DNA of 64,000 bases from Bryobacterales bacterium (GTDB lineage Bacteria > Acidobacteriota > Terriglobia > Bryobacterales > Bryobacteraceae), in assembly GCA_003170295.1 (NCBI GenBank), contig PNAJ01000142.1, forward strand, positions 1 to 64,000, written 5' to 3'. Below are positions 1 to 9,522 of this stretch, piece after piece (the first letter of the stretch is position 1; every line of letters starts with the position of its first letter). The notes beneath the pieces were generated by a model that saw only the letters and a program-made list of their open reading frames with translations, had not been told where the DNA came from and did not search any database. Position numbers and translations under genes: made by a program.

Positions 1-1637
1 TAGAGGCGCTTGTGTTCGAGGAACAGCACCGGATCGTCGCAGCGGATCGCGGTGCGCAGCAGGCCGCAGGCGTCGAGCGCGTTCGACGGGAACACCACCC
101 GCAGGCCGGGGATGTGCGTGAACATCGATTCGCCCGACTGACTGTGATAAATCGCGCCGCCGTTTAAATATCCGCCGATGGCCACCCGAATCACCAGGGG
201 CGCGGAGAATCCGTTGTAGGAGCGCCATCGCAGCGAAGCGAGCTCATCGCGAATCTGCATCATCGCGGGCCAGATATAGTCGAAAAACTGAATTTCGATC
301 ACCGGTTTCATGCCGCGGGTCGCCATGCCGGTGGCCCGGCCTACGATGCCCGCTTCGGCGATGGGCGTGTTGAAGCATCGCGCCGAACCATAGGCGATCT
401 GAAGGCCTTGCGTCGCCTTGAAAACTCCACCTTTGCCCTTCACTTCGGCGAGACTGAGCTCGCGGCTGCAATCGGCCACGTCTTCGCCGAACACTATCAT
501 GCGCGCGTTACGCCGCATCTCTTCGTGCAGCGTGAGATTGATTTCGTCGACCATGGTGCGCGGTTCACCGGATAATTTCGGCGCGGCGTTGAACTCCTCA
601 GCCGTGGGATCGACGCGCTCGGAATAGAGAAAGCGCAGGGCGGAACCCTTGGGAGGCGGCGCGGCTTTCAGTACGCGGTCGGTGACCTCTTGAATCTCCA
701 TGTCGATTTCGTGGGTCAGCAGCTCGAGGCCGTGGCGATCGAGCACGCCATCGGCGATCAGCCGCTCCGAAAACGTCACGATGGGATCGCGTTTTGCTTC
801 GTCCGCCCGCTCGGCCTGGGTTTTGTAGAGCTTTTCGTCGTCGGAAAGCGAGTGCGAATAAGGGCGGATGCAAGTCGCGCGAATCAGCACCGGAGACTGC
901 TCCCGGCGGCAATGCGCGACGGCTTCGACCATGGTCGCGTGGCTCGCGTCGAAATCGGTGCCATCGCAATTGAAAATCTTCAGATTGGGAAATCCGCTGA
1001 CGACCTTCGAAATATCGCCGCCGGGCGTCTGCCGCTCGACCGGCGTGGAGATGGCGTAACCGTTATCCTCGACGAGAAAAACAATGGCGAGTTTTTCGAG
1101 GCACGCGATGTTCATCGCTTCCCAGAATTCGCCTTCGCTGGTGGCACCGTCACCGGTGGTGACGAGGGTGATCGCGTCCGATTGCGGATCGAGCCGGCGG
1201 CACGCGTCCGCGCATCCCACAGCCTGCACGAACTGGGTGCCGGTAGGCGAAGATCCGCTAACAAGATGCAGCCGGGGCGATCCCCAATGGGAAGGCATCT
1301 GGCGCCCGCCCGAAGCAGAATCGGCCTCCGCGCCGACGGCTTGCAGCAGCATGTCCTCGGACGTGACGCCGAGGGCGAGGCTCAGCGCGCGGTCGCGATA
1401 ATAAGTGTAGAACCAGTCATGACCGGGGCGTAGCGCAAGCCCGGCCGCTGCGCCGATGGCTTCGTGACCCGCGCCGCTGATCTGGAAATAAATCCGGTTC
1501 TGGCGTTTGAGAAGAATCTCCCGGTCGTCGATGCGGCGGGAGAGATACATGATGCGAAAAGCGTGGATCCGTTCGTCGCGCCCGAGCCTGGTGGGGAGTG
1601 CGCTGAGATCCGTTTGAGAAGATGTGCCGGTGAGCAT
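1..1637 (-). CDS. Fused alpha-beta E1 of a 2-oxo acid dehydrogenase complex (3' end outside window)
   Basis: Thiamine-diphosphate E1 component that would decarboxylate a 2-oxo acid (branched-chain or pyruvate) and pass the acyl group to a lipoyl E2. From the ATG at 1637 the frame runs 545 codons to the window edge without a stop. The first ~330 residues match the alpha subunit, with the TPP motif [13 protein letters not shown] near residue 160. From about residue 365 the beta subunit follows in the same frame (MIVFGEDVA, then [20 protein letters not shown]), so both subunits are one polypeptide. Fused E1 proteins of roughly 650-720 residues are known; about 120-170 residues should lie beyond the edge. 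Substrate cannot be decided from sequence alone. The start is the first ATG of the conserved region. Confidence 0.85.
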   Translation of the reverse strand, partial: MLTGTSSQTDLSALPTRLGRDERIHAFRIMYLSRRIDDREILLKRQNRIYFQISGAGHEAIGAAAGLALRPGHDWFYTYYRDRALSLALGVTSEDMLLQAVGAEADSASGGRQMPSHWGSPRLHLVSGSSPTGTQFVQAVGCADACRRLDPQSDAITLVTTGDGATSEGEFWEAMNIACLEKLAIVFLVEDNGYAISTPVERQTPGGDISKVVSGFPNLKIFNCDGTDFDASHATMVEAVAHCRREQSPVLIRATCIRPYSHSLSDDEKLYKTQAERADEAKRDPIVTFSERLIADGVLDRHGLELLTHEIDMEIQEVTDRVLKAAPPPKGSALRFLYSERVDPTAEEFNAAPKLSGEPRTMVDEINLTLHEEMRRNARMIVFGEDVADCSRELSLAEVKGKGGVFKATQGLQIAYGSARCFNTPIAEAGIVGRATGMATRGMKPVIEIQFFDYIWPAMMQIRDELASLRWRSYNGFSAPLVIRVAIGGYLNGGAIYHSQSGESMFTHIPGLRVVFPSNALDACGLLRTAIRCDDPVLFLEHKRL

Positions 1638-1681
1638 TGGACCGCTTCCAGTTTACCAGCAGTCAGACTCGAAACCCCTAC

Positions 1682-1705
1682 ACCGCTCCCTGTGGTCACG
1701 GCTCG
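1682..1705 (-). repeat. REP-like palindromic repeat, copy 1
   Basis: Read on the minus strand it begins CGAGCCGTGACC and ends CAGGGAGCGGT. It lies between the E1 gene and rlmD-like gene. Inner arms CCGY and GCGG can pair around a GA/GA mismatch and a CC/GG pair. Same family as the copies flanking the transposase at 50805-51290. Confidence 0.7.
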
Positions 1706-1716
1706 GTAGGCGTGCT

Positions 1717-2925
1717 TTAGCGACGCGATAACTGAACCACTGTCTCCAAGTGATACGTCTGCGGGAACAGGTCGATCAATGTCAGTTTGTCGATCGAATA
1801 ATCGGTAAGCCCAGCGATGTCGCGGGCGAGGGTTGCGGGGTCGCAGGAGACGATCGTCAGCTTGGGCGGTTTCAGGCGCGCCAAATGAGACACCACCGTT
1901 TTACCGAGCCCCGCGCGAGGCGGATCGGCGACCACAAAATCGGGAGTCGCGGTGAGGCGCGCAAGATGATCCTCGACGCGCCCTTGCACGTGCTGGATCA
2001 CCAGGCCCGCGTTCTGCGCGTTGACTTCCAGATCGCGCGCGGCTGTGACTCCCGCTTCGACCGCGGCTACTTTCAAGAATTTTCGCGCGAGCGGCAGCGC
2101 GAAGAGTCCGACGCCTGCGTACAGATCGAGCGCGGTTGCGCCGGAGGCGTCGCCAATTGCGGCTTCGACCAACTGATCGATCAAAAACCGGTTGACCTGG
2201 AAGAAAGAGCGCGGGCTGACGCGAAATGTTCCGAACGTCGTTGCGTATTCGAGCGCCACCGTCGACTGGCACCAATCGTAAAACGATTTCGCGACGGGAC
2301 GGTCGGTTTCGAGAACGTTGACCTGCACTTGTGTCTCGTCGGTAAACAGCTCGATCGAGTGGACGAAATTGGGAAAGCGCCGGTCCGGCAGACGGTCGCG
2401 CATTTCCGCAAGCGCCTGGTTCAATCGCGGCGATGAGATGGGACACTCGCCGTCGACGGGCACCAGATCGTGCGATCCGGGCGCGAGGTAACCGATTTTT
2501 CCATTCGCCAGATGAAACTGCGCGCGATTGCGATAGCGGAGCGCGGGTCCGCTAATTGTCGCGATCTCGCCTTCGAACTTGATTTTTCCGACGCGCCGCA
2601 ACTGCTCTCGCAAAATTTCGACTTTGCGCGCGAGCTGAAATTCGTAGGGCGCGTGCTGATAGTGGCAGCCGCCGCAGCGGGCAAATAAAGGACACGGCGC
2701 GGTGACACGTTCCGAGGCAGGCTGGACAATCTCCGCCAGCTCGGCGTGCATGTCGCCCTCTTTCAACTTTACTTTTGCGATTTCCCCCGGCAATGCAAAC
2801 GGCACGAAGACGACGCGGCCTTCGATGCGAGCCATGGCATCGCCGCCATAAACCCACTTGTCTATTGTTACTTCCCGAGTCACTTCGTTTAAGATGAAAG
2901 TTTCCCCCAAATATAATGAGACCAC
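1717..2925 (-). CDS. rlmD: 23S rRNA (uracil-5-)-methyltransferase, RlmD/RumA type
   Basis: SAM-dependent enzyme of the TrmA/RlmD family that makes 5-methyluridine in RNA. Seen in the 402-residue product: an N-terminal TRAM-like domain (about 15-70), Fe-S cysteines at 78, 84, 87 and 161 (CX5CGGC plus a distant Cys), the SAM motif LDLYAGVGLFALPLA (266-280), DPPRAGL (334-340) and the catalytic Cys361 in SCDPATLARD. The full frame overlaps the start of trpS on the other strand by 10 bases, so the true start may be a little further in, before the VYGGDAMARIEGR segment. rlmD versus a related rRNA/tRNA methylase is a family-level guess. Confidence 0.85.
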   Translation of the reverse strand: MVSLYLGETFILNEVTREVTIDKWVYGGDAMARIEGRVVFVPFALPGEIAKVKLKEGDMHAELAEIVQPASERVTAPCPLFARCGGCHYQHAPYEFQLARKVEILREQLRRVGKIKFEGEIATISGPALRYRNRAQFHLANGKIGYLAPGSHDLVPVDGECPISSPRLNQALAEMRDRLPDRRFPNFVHSIELFTDETQVQVNVLETDRPVAKSFYDWCQSTVALEYATTFGTFRVSPRSFFQVNRFLIDQLVEAAIGDASGATALDLYAGVGLFALPLARKFLKVAAVEAGVTAARDLEVNAQNAGLVIQHVQGRVEDHLARLTATPDFVVADPPRAGLGKTVVSHLARLKPPKLTIVSCDPATLARDIAGLTDYSIDKLTLIDLFPQTYHLETVVQLSRR

Positions 2926-3902
2926 GCGTATTATCAGGCATTCAGCCGACGGGCAGCCCGCACATTGGAAATTATCTCGGCGCGCTGAAGAACTGGGCCA
3001 AGATCCAGTATGACTACGATAGCATCTACTGCATCGTCGACCTGCATGCGGTCACGGTGTATCAGGATCCGGCCGAGCTGCGCGCGAAAATCGAAGAGCT
3101 TGCGGGCGTGCTACTCGCGATCGGGATCGACCCAACGCATTCGTCGTTGATCGTGCAATCGTCGGTGGCCGCGCACGCCGAGCTTGCCTGGATGCTGACT
3201 TGCGTCACGCCGATCGGCTGGCTGGAGCGAATGACGCAGTTCAAGGCGAAATCTGAAGCGCAGGAATCTATCGGCTCCGGCGTGATGCAGTATCCGGTGC
3301 TGATGGCTGCTGACATTTTGATTTATCAGGCCGCGATTGTGCCGGTCGGCGACGATCAATCGCAACATCTGGAATTGACGCGCGACATCGCGCAGCGATT
3401 CAATTCGCTCTACGGCGATACATTCGTTGTTCCCGAGACGCGGCTGCCAACCGTCGGCGCGCGCATTATGGGCCTCGACGAACCGGAAAAGAAGATGAGC
3501 AAATCCGCGGCCGGCAGCGGACACGCGGTAAGCCTGCTCGATCCGCCGGATGTGATTCGCAAGAAGATTCTGCGGGCGACCACGGATTCGAATCCGGCGG
3601 TCGATTTCGAGACGGCGGGCGCTGGCGTTCGCAATCTGTTGGCGATCTTCCAGGCGTTTACTGAATCGACCGACGAAGCGCTGCGCACACAGTTCAGCGG
3701 TATGCGTTACGGCGATTTGAAGAAGACCGTCGCGGAGGCGGTGATCGCCGCGCTCGAACCGATTCAGAAGCGCTATCGCGAGATCACGGCGGAGACGGGT
3801 TACATCGCGCGGGTGCTCGAAGAGGGAGCGGAGAAGGTCCGGCCCATCGCGAACGACACGGTGAAAAAAGCAAAACGCGCGATGGGTTTGTATACGCCGT
3901 GA
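2916..3902 (+). CDS. trpS: Tryptophanyl-tRNA synthetase
   Basis: Class Ic aminoacyl-tRNA synthetase charging tRNA-Trp in the cytoplasm. The 328-residue length is normal for bacterial TrpS. The HIGH-like motif is PHIGNYLG (15-22) and the KMSKS loop is intact at 193-197. The GVMQYPVLMAADILIYQA and VPVGDDQSQHLELTRDIA segments are typical of the family. It starts 10 bases inside the divergent methyltransferase frame and ends in a 4-base GTGA overlap with the next gene, so it is translationally coupled to the transporter. Confidence 0.97.
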   Translation: MRPRVLSGIQPTGSPHIGNYLGALKNWAKIQYDYDSIYCIVDLHAVTVYQDPAELRAKIEELAGVLLAIGIDPTHSSLIVQSSVAAHAELAWMLTCVTPIGWLERMTQFKAKSEAQESIGSGVMQYPVLMAADILIYQAAIVPVGDDQSQHLELTRDIAQRFNSLYGDTFVVPETRLPTVGARIMGLDEPEKKMSKSAAGSGHAVSLLDPPDVIRKKILRATTDSNPAVDFETAGAGVRNLLAIFQAFTESTDEALRTQFSGMRYGDLKKTVAEAVIAALEPIQKRYREITAETGYIARVLEEGAEKVRPIANDTVKKAKRAMGLYTP

Positions 3903-5158
3903 CCTTCGCGTCCTACTGGCATCTGCTGCGCGGGAACCGCAACATTCGCCTGCTGTGGACCGCGCAGATCGTCAGTGAAATCGGCGATTGGTTTTATTCC
4001 GTCGCCATCTTCAGCTTTCTTTTGGAACTCACCGGCAGCGCGCAGGTGGTGGCGTTTGCGTTCCTGATGCAAGTGTTGCCGCTATGCCTGATGACGCCTA
4101 CCGCGGGCGTGATCAACGACCGCATCAGCCGCCGTAAAGTAATGATGTTCGCCGATTGGGCGCGCGCGGGCATCGTGATCCTTATGATGCTGGTCCGCAC
4201 GCGCGGCCTTCTTCCACTGCTGTTTGTGCTGCTACTGCTTGAATCCGTCTGCCTGGCTTTATTCGAATCGGGGCCGCGCGCGGTGGTGCCGAATATCACC
4301 AAGGGCGACGAGATTCCGGTGGCGAACGCGCTTGCGTCGGCGACGTGGTCCATCAATTTCGCTGTGGGAGCCGGACTCGGTGGACTGGTGCTGGTGACGT
4401 TCGGGCGCGAGACGGTGTTCATTGTCAATTCGCTCTCCTTCGTGGCGTCGGCGCTGCTGATCCGCGCCATGAAATTCGCGGAGCCTCACGCCGACAACCT
4501 GCCGCCCTTGCGCGCTCGCGACCTGGTCTACTTTTCGCCGATCGCCGAGGGCATGCGATACGTCCGCCGCGATCCTAAACTGCGGGCGACGATTTTCGTG
4601 AAAGGCGCGATTGGGCTGATGGGATCGAATCTGGTGATCCTTCCGGTGCTGGGCGAGCGCGTATTTCACGTCCAGTGGCATGGGCTGAGCGCATCGCAGG
4701 CCGGAGCGCTGGGCATGAGCATGCTGTTCACGTCGCGCGGGTTCGGTGCGATTCTGGGATCGTTTCTGGGTGGGAATTTCGCGGGGATCGATAAAGTCCG
4801 CCTGCGATGGACTATTCTGGCGGGATTCGCGATGATCGCAGTGGGCTACATCGCGCTGGGCGCGGCTGGATCGATGGCGGTGGCGCTGGTCGCACTGGTG
4901 GTCGCCCACGCGGGCGCGTCGGCCAACTGGACCGCATCGAGCACGCTGCTGCAAACGCGTACCGACGACCGTTTTCGCGGACGCGTGTTCTCGGCGGAGT
5001 TTGCCTTCAACATGCTGGCTGTCTCCATCACGAGCTTCGCCGCCGGACAAGCCGTCGACCGGGGAATCGATGTGCGGACGGTCGCGATCGCCACGGGGGT
5101 TCTGATGCTGCTGCCCGCGGCAGTGTGGCTGATCGCGGGTCGCGCGTGGCGGGAATAA
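3899..5158 (+). CDS. MFS transporter
   Basis: Inner-membrane permease of 419 residues with about 12 hydrophobic segments. The cytoplasmic loop NDRISRRKVMMFADW after the second/third helix is the MFS motif A region (D-R-x-x-R-R). The layout resembles DHA3-type multidrug or siderophore exporters, but the substrate is unknown. It starts with GTG at 3899, overlapping the trpS stop (GTGA). It converges on a DUF3617 gene whose stop begins at the very next base. Confidence 0.85.
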   Translation: MTFASYWHLLRGNRNIRLLWTAQIVSEIGDWFYSVAIFSFLLELTGSAQVVAFAFLMQVLPLCLMTPTAGVINDRISRRKVMMFADWARAGIVILMMLVRTRGLLPLLFVLLLLESVCLALFESGPRAVVPNITKGDEIPVANALASATWSINFAVGAGLGGLVLVTFGRETVFIVNSLSFVASALLIRAMKFAEPHADNLPPLRARDLVYFSPIAEGMRYVRRDPKLRATIFVKGAIGLMGSNLVILPVLGERVFHVQWHGLSASQAGALGMSMLFTSRGFGAILGSFLGGNFAGIDKVRLRWTILAGFAMIAVGYIALGAAGSMAVALVALVVAHAGASANWTASSTLLQTRTDDRFRGRVFSAEFAFNMLAVSITSFAAGQAVDRGIDVRTVAIATGVLMLLPAAVWLIAGRAWRE

Positions 5159-5695
5159 TTACTCTTGCTTGCTACTCGGCTTCACATCACCGCACGATGA
5201 GTTGAGAAACCTGCCGGAGATGTTGACTTTCATCTCCATGTTTCGCCCGTTATTTCCGATTGTCGAGAGCACCAAGCCCTTCAAGTGGGAGGAGTCCACA
5301 GCCTCCACTTTGACCGTGCGAACGGTCTTGTTCCCGGGCGTATCGCACTCCAGCCTAACTTCCTGCTTGGTGCTTGTCGAGGTCATGATGGTTTGCTTAC
5401 AAGCCTTATCACCGTCGCTATAATCGAAAGCCCTCGTCAAGTCTTGCTTGGTAATGCAAGACTGCCTGGTTGACGTCTGGGATGCAGGAACGCTCTTCAT
5501 TGATGCCTCCAGTCGCGCTTTCTGTTCCGCCGTCATTTTAGCAAGGGCGTCGGCAGGGATCGGCAGCGTGCCGCTTCGCTCCCCAATGGTCGTGATTTCC
5601 CACAATCCGGTTTTCACATCAAGCGGTGTCAAATTGTCCGCCGCCCTGGAAACTCCGGCGCCCAGCATCAGCACCCACAGAACATTTTTGGTCAT
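5159..5695 (-). CDS. DUF3617 family exported protein
   Basis: Small secreted protein, about 178 residues from the ATG at 5695 (an upstream in-frame ATG at 5740 would add 15 residues ahead of the signal peptide). Signal peptide MTKNVLWVLMLGAGVSRAAD, then the DUF3617 pattern LDVKTGLWEIT near the N-terminus, paired cysteines in TRQSCITKQDL and DKACKQ, and two more in RLECDTPG and NSSCGDV. DUF3617 proteins are periplasmic and of unknown function. Its stop abuts the convergent MFS gene. Confidence 0.75.
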   Translation of the reverse strand: MTKNVLWVLMLGAGVSRAADNLTPLDVKTGLWEITTIGERSGTLPIPADALAKMTAEQKARLEASMKSVPASQTSTRQSCITKQDLTRAFDYSDGDKACKQTIMTSTSTKQEVRLECDTPGNKTVRTVKVEAVDSSHLKGLVLSTIGNNGRNMEMKVNISGRFLNSSCGDVKPSSKQE

Positions 5696-5797
5696 TAACG
5701 ATCTCCCCAATCCACATAGAATGGCACGAGCGCGATTCACGTGTAAAGCAGACGAGATTGACCCTCGCCCCTTCCGCGCGCTATGATTGTCACTTAG

Positions 5798-6067
5798 ATG
5801 GCAAACACAGTTTCATCCCTGAAGCGTGTGCGCATCACCGAGGGGCGAACGGAAGTGAACCGGATTCGCAGAACACGGTTGCGCCACCAGATTCGTTCTC
5901 TTCGCCGCCTGCTCGAAGCCAAGGACGCGAAAAGCGCCACGGCTATCGTGCCGAAGACGTTTTCCCTGATTGACCGCTCCGCCAAATGGGGCATCATCAA
6001 GAAGAACACGGCTGCGCGGTACAAGAGCCGCATCACGCTTCGTCTTCGTAAGCTGGCTGCTGCTTAA
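5798..6067 (+). CDS. rpsT: 30S ribosomal protein S20
   Basis: Eighty-nine residues, very basic, with the S20 pattern: [12 protein letters not shown] at the start, [27 protein letters not shown] near the end. Binds 16S rRNA in the body of the small subunit. It converges on holA, whose stop lies four bases beyond the rpsT stop; rpsT next to holA is a common arrangement. Confidence 0.95.
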   Translation: MANTVSSLKRVRITEGRTEVNRIRRTRLRHQIRSLRRLLEAKDAKSATAIVPKTFSLIDRSAKWGIIKKNTAARYKSRITLRLRKLAAA

Positions 6068-6070
6068 GTT

Positions 6071-7135
6071 TCACGGCGTAGTAAGCGCGAGAATCATCTC
6101 TTCCATCACGATGCGGTCGTCTGGCCGTGCATCGCGAAGGGACCGGTCTGCCTCGAATAATCGCACCAGTGCGCGTTCCAGGCGCGCCTTCGGGAACGAC
6201 GAAACCGTCTGCTCGATTTGGCGGGCTCTCTCCGGCCACATCCGGGCGCCGATCTTGTTGAAATGCGCCTGAATTTGCCCCGCGCCGCGTAATCCTGCTT
6301 CGCGCGCCACCAGCGCCATCCGAAACTGAGTGCCTAAAAAAGTCAGCGCGAGCGGCATGTACTCGCCTTCGCGCGCCAGAGTGTCCAGGATTTCGAGTGC
6401 GCGGGTCCGATCGCCTCGGCCGAGCGCGGCGACCAGCGCGAAAACCGTGGTTTGCTGCGCATCGGGAACCAGCATCGCGATATCCTCCGCCGTTACTTTT
6501 CGCGACGTGCCCGCGTACAGCGACAACTTTTCGATCTCGACCGCGATCCGCGCCGCGTCGCCTCCGGTCGCTTCCAGCAGCAGAGCAAGCTCGCCCAGTC
6601 CGAGTTGCAAACCAATCTTCTTTGCGAGGGATTGCGCGAGCACGCGGGCCTCGGATGGGTCGAACGGGCGAAACTCCACTTGTTGAGGGACGCACGAATA
6701 ATACTTTTGGACGCGCTCGATTCTGGCTTTATCCTCGCCCTCAAAATCGTAGCGGCTCGATTCGATCACGATCACGGTGCCCGGCGTGGGATCGCTCAGG
6801 TACGCGGCAAGTTGGGAGGCGTCTGAAGAATCATCCTCGTCGTCGTCCGACGCCTTTGCCCTTCCGCGCGGCAGCGCCGCTTCCGCGCTCGCAATCCAGA
6901 TGACGCGCTTGGTGGCGAACAACGACATGGATCGGGCGTCATCGATTACGGATGCAAGGGGAATTTCGTCCAGATCGTGACGGGTCAGGCCCTCATCGCG
7001 CTCTTCCAAGGAGAGCGCGGCATCGAGCAGAGCGCGCCGGCAGCGCTCGCGCTGATACGCCTCCGGACCGAGGAATAAATACGCCGGCGCGGGTCCGTTC
7101 TTTTTTAGACGATCGAGAAACTGGTCGGGAGTCAT
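6071..7135 (-). CDS. holA: DNA polymerase III subunit delta
   Basis: Clamp-loader delta subunit, 354 residues, the usual length. N-terminal PAYLFLGPEAYQRERCRRALLDA is the family signature; the AAA-like domain I follows, then the helical domain with VFALVAALGRGDRTRALEILDTL and the C-terminal arginine-rich helix ARPDDRIVMEEMILAL. It opens the beta clamp as part of the gamma/tau complex. Its ATG overlaps the lptE stop by one base (TAATG), so lptE and holA are coupled. Confidence 0.92.
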   Translation of the reverse strand: MTPDQFLDRLKKNGPAPAYLFLGPEAYQRERCRRALLDAALSLEERDEGLTRHDLDEIPLASVIDDARSMSLFATKRVIWIASAEAALPRGRAKASDDDEDDSSDASQLAAYLSDPTPGTVIVIESSRYDFEGEDKARIERVQKYYSCVPQQVEFRPFDPSEARVLAQSLAKKIGLQLGLGELALLLEATGGDAARIAVEIEKLSLYAGTSRKVTAEDIAMLVPDAQQTTVFALVAALGRGDRTRALEILDTLAREGEYMPLALTFLGTQFRMALVAREAGLRGAGQIQAHFNKIGARMWPERARQIEQTVSSFPKARLERALVRLFEADRSLRDARPDDRIVMEEMILALTTP

Positions 7136-7644
7136 TAGAACTTCTCGAGGATCGCGCTCACCACTTGCCGCGATACTTGCAATGCGACGCGATTCAGCCC
7201 GGCGTCGCTCTCTTCGAAATACGCGATCGGGTCGACGCTGATCTCGTAGCGCTCGCGCGCGTCGAAGTTCGCATTGCTGTAGAGCACTTTCCCCGTCGCT
7301 CTCTCAGTGAAAGTGACGCTGAGAATCACGTGGATATCCGCGGCCGTGGCGCGTCCCGTCGCCGGATCGACCGTGGTCTGATTCGCCAAATAGTTCATTA
7401 CGGTGCCGCGCAGAGCCGCATCGGCAGCGTCGCAATCGGAAACGATGTGATAGCGCGTGCGAGAAATAAACTCGCGCGAGATCGCTTCCGGCAAACGGTC
7501 GGTCAGCTTGTAGCGCGACGACGCGTTCTTAAACGCCGGGATGCAGACGGTCTTGATCGTTTTCGGCATCAGGTCGGCGTGCCCGGAGACGTGATAGCCG
7601 CAAGAAGTCAGCGTAAGCGCGGAGGTAAAAAGCAGACCCTTCAT
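7135..7644 (-). CDS. lptE: LptE-like LPS-assembly lipoprotein
   Basis: Outer-membrane lipoprotein expected to plug the LptD barrel in LPS export. From the ATG at 7644 the product is 169 residues; this start forms an ATGA overlap with the stop of the upstream gene and places the lipobox LTSC correctly (SALTLTSCGYHVSG). The CGYHV start of the mature protein, IKTVCIPAFKNASSRYKLTDRLPEAISREF and the beta-rich remainder match the LptE/RlpB family. Position next to holA is the typical one. Confidence 0.85.
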   Translation of the reverse strand: MKGLLFTSALTLTSCGYHVSGHADLMPKTIKTVCIPAFKNASSRYKLTDRLPEAISREFISRTRYHIVSDCDAADAALRGTVMNYLANQTTVDPATGRATAADIHVILSVTFTERATGKVLYSNANFDARERYEISVDPIAYFEESDAGLNRVALQVSRQVVSAILEKF

Positions 7645-8630
7645 ACCCATTCCTTCATCACCGCGACCGCGTTTTCCGCTGACAATCGAAAATTATCGGC
7701 GGCCATCCAGAACCAGCAGGCGCGCGCCTGATTTGGATCCACCGCGATCGCGCCCACGCTCAGCCCATTCTGTCCCGCCACGCCGATATTGGTCGGCGGA
7801 TCGTCCGGCCGCACGTCGATTCCATCGCCATCGAGGGCTCGCTTCAACGCCTCGACGCCCGGATTCTCTTCAAACTCTACCCACACCGAAAAACTGTGGC
7901 CATGAAACACGGGCGCCTGGATCACGCGCAAAGACGGCATCGGGACGCCATCCCATGCGGCCAGAAGCGACGCCAAGTGCCGCTCGACTCGCTGCTCGAT
8001 TCCTTCCAGCGGCTCGTCCGCTTCCTCGCCGTAACGGGCGAGCATCGCAAACGCGAGCTGCGTATCGAACACGTCGGTCTTGAGTTTTTGGAAGGACAGA
8101 ACCGCGACGTTCTGCTGCTGCAGTTCGTCGAGTCCCTTTTGTCCGCGTTCGCTGGCCGGCTCGAATACATGCACGATGGACCGCCGCAGAGGGGCGCATT
8201 CCGCGAGCCGCGCGAGGAACATCGCGATTGCGATCGCCGCCGGATGGGCGATCACCTGCACCGCCGCAAGATTCTTCACGGGAGCTTTTTCGGCAAACGG
8301 CGCGCGCAGGCGAGCGGTCGGCTGTTCTTCGAGCGCCGACGTCAAATCGATCAACACGGTGTTCTTCGACGCGATCTTGAACGCCTTTCGGCTCGATGCG
8401 TGCGAGCCCGCGAGAAACGCCACCGCCGCGCCCTCGAAACTCGCAGCCGCGAGAGGGACCATCACCACCGGCTCTTCTTCCTCCGGAGCTAGCTGCTCCG
8501 CGATACCCGAAATCAATTCCACGCGCGGTGCGGGTCTTGTTTCGGCCAGCAATTCGCGCAGTTCGCGCGCCAGCAGTGTATCGCCGCCCACCACAGCGAC
8601 TAACGGCCGCACTAGAAAAGGCTCAGCCAA
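7641..8630 (-). CDS. Aspartate-semialdehyde-dehydrogenase-like protein lacking the catalytic Cys
   Basis: A 329-residue homologue of ASADH (Asd/Usg family). Recognisable blocks are VFEPASERGQKGLDEL (the equivalent of the Q-x-V/A-S-G-A-G segment), APVFHGHSFSVWVEFE and the C-terminal AADNFRLSAENAV. However, where active enzymes carry the nucleophilic Cys (N-P-x-C) this one reads AHPAAIA (129-135), and the nucleotide loop GATGxVG reads VGGDTLLA. It therefore resembles the E. coli Usg pseudoenzyme rather than true Asd. It lies between pssA (8-base overlap) and lptE (ATGA overlap), so it is coupled to envelope genes. Confidence 0.75.
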   Translation of the reverse strand: MAEPFLVRPLVAVVGGDTLLARELRELLAETRPAPRVELISGIAEQLAPEEEEPVVMVPLAAASFEGAAVAFLAGSHASSRKAFKIASKNTVLIDLTSALEEQPTARLRAPFAEKAPVKNLAAVQVIAHPAAIAIAMFLARLAECAPLRRSIVHVFEPASERGQKGLDELQQQNVAVLSFQKLKTDVFDTQLAFAMLARYGEEADEPLEGIEQRVERHLASLLAAWDGVPMPSLRVIQAPVFHGHSFSVWVEFEENPGVEALKRALDGDGIDVRPDDPPTNIGVAGQNGLSVGAIAVDPNQARACWFWMAADNFRLSAENAVAVMKEWV

Positions 8631-9522
8631 TTTGATGCTCCGGTTGCGGGGGCGGCGATTTGAATCTCCGCCTGAAGATGCCGCCGATGCGGATGACGAT
8701 GCCGCTCACCATGTAGCCTGCTGACATCGCGAGCAGCGCAGCCTGCGGGAAGCGCCAGATGAGAAAGATCACAGTGGCAAAAAGAATAATCGTCACAGGC
8801 GAGCGCGGGCGCGTCAGGCTCAGATCCTTGAAGCTCGGGTAGCGCCACGTGCTCACCATCAGGAAGGAGAGCAGCGCCAGTAAGACCAGCCAGGCAGCCG
8901 AAAATGTCCAAGCGCGCAGCGGCACACCGTCGGAGGCGAACACGACGCTGGCAACGACCGCCGCTCCCGATGGGATCGCCAGGCCGACGAAATATTTCCG
9001 GTCCGGCCGCCCAGGATTTTTTGGCATCGGATTCTTTTGAATATTGAAACGCGCCAGGCGCATCGCGCCGCACAGCAGAAAGATGAACGAGAAGAAATAT
9101 CCCGCGCTGTTCAGATACTCGAAAACTTTCGGATTGAGGGTCGTGACTGGCTCGACGAACCGCACTCCCCACACAAACGCCAATGCCGCAGGTGCAATGC
9201 CGAATGCGATGACGTCGGCGAGCGAATCCATCTCGCGCCCGAAATCGCTCACCGTATTCGTCATGCGCGCGATGCGTCCGTCGAGGCCGTCGAGGAAAAC
9301 CGCCAGTCCGATTGCGAGCGATGCTTTCACAAAATGCTGATTGGCGAGATTGGGGGAAGCTGAGGCCGTCACCATCTCCATCGCGCCCTGAAAAATTTCG
9401 ATCAGCGCGTAGAATCCGAAAAACACATTGCCCGCCGTGAATAGCGTCGGCAGCGCATAGGCCGCTCGACGCGGACGACGCTCCGGAGAGTTGGGATCGA
9501 CCAGGCGATCGCGCAGGCTCAC
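8623..9522 (-). CDS. pssA: CDP-diacylglycerol-serine O-phosphatidyltransferase
   Basis: Integral membrane enzyme making phosphatidylserine from CDP-DAG and serine. The CDP-alcohol phosphotransferase motif D-G-x2-A-R-x8-G-x3-D-x3-D is complete in DGLDGRIARMTNTVSDFG followed by REMDSLAD. I place the start at GTG 9522 because it gives a GTGA overlap with psd and 299 residues; the frame stays open 23 codons further. Psd directly upstream uses the product, so psd-pssA make phosphatidylethanolamine together. Confidence 0.9.
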   Translation of the reverse strand: MSLRDRLVDPNSPERRPRRAAYALPTLFTAGNVFFGFYALIEIFQGAMEMVTASASPNLANQHFVKASLAIGLAVFLDGLDGRIARMTNTVSDFGREMDSLADVIAFGIAPAALAFVWGVRFVEPVTTLNPKVFEYLNSAGYFFSFIFLLCGAMRLARFNIQKNPMPKNPGRPDRKYFVGLAIPSGAAVVASVVFASDGVPLRAWTFSAAWLVLLALLSFLMVSTWRYPSFKDLSLTRPRSPVTIILFATVIFLIWRFPQAALLAMSAGYMVSGIVIRIGGIFRRRFKSPPPQPEHQIG

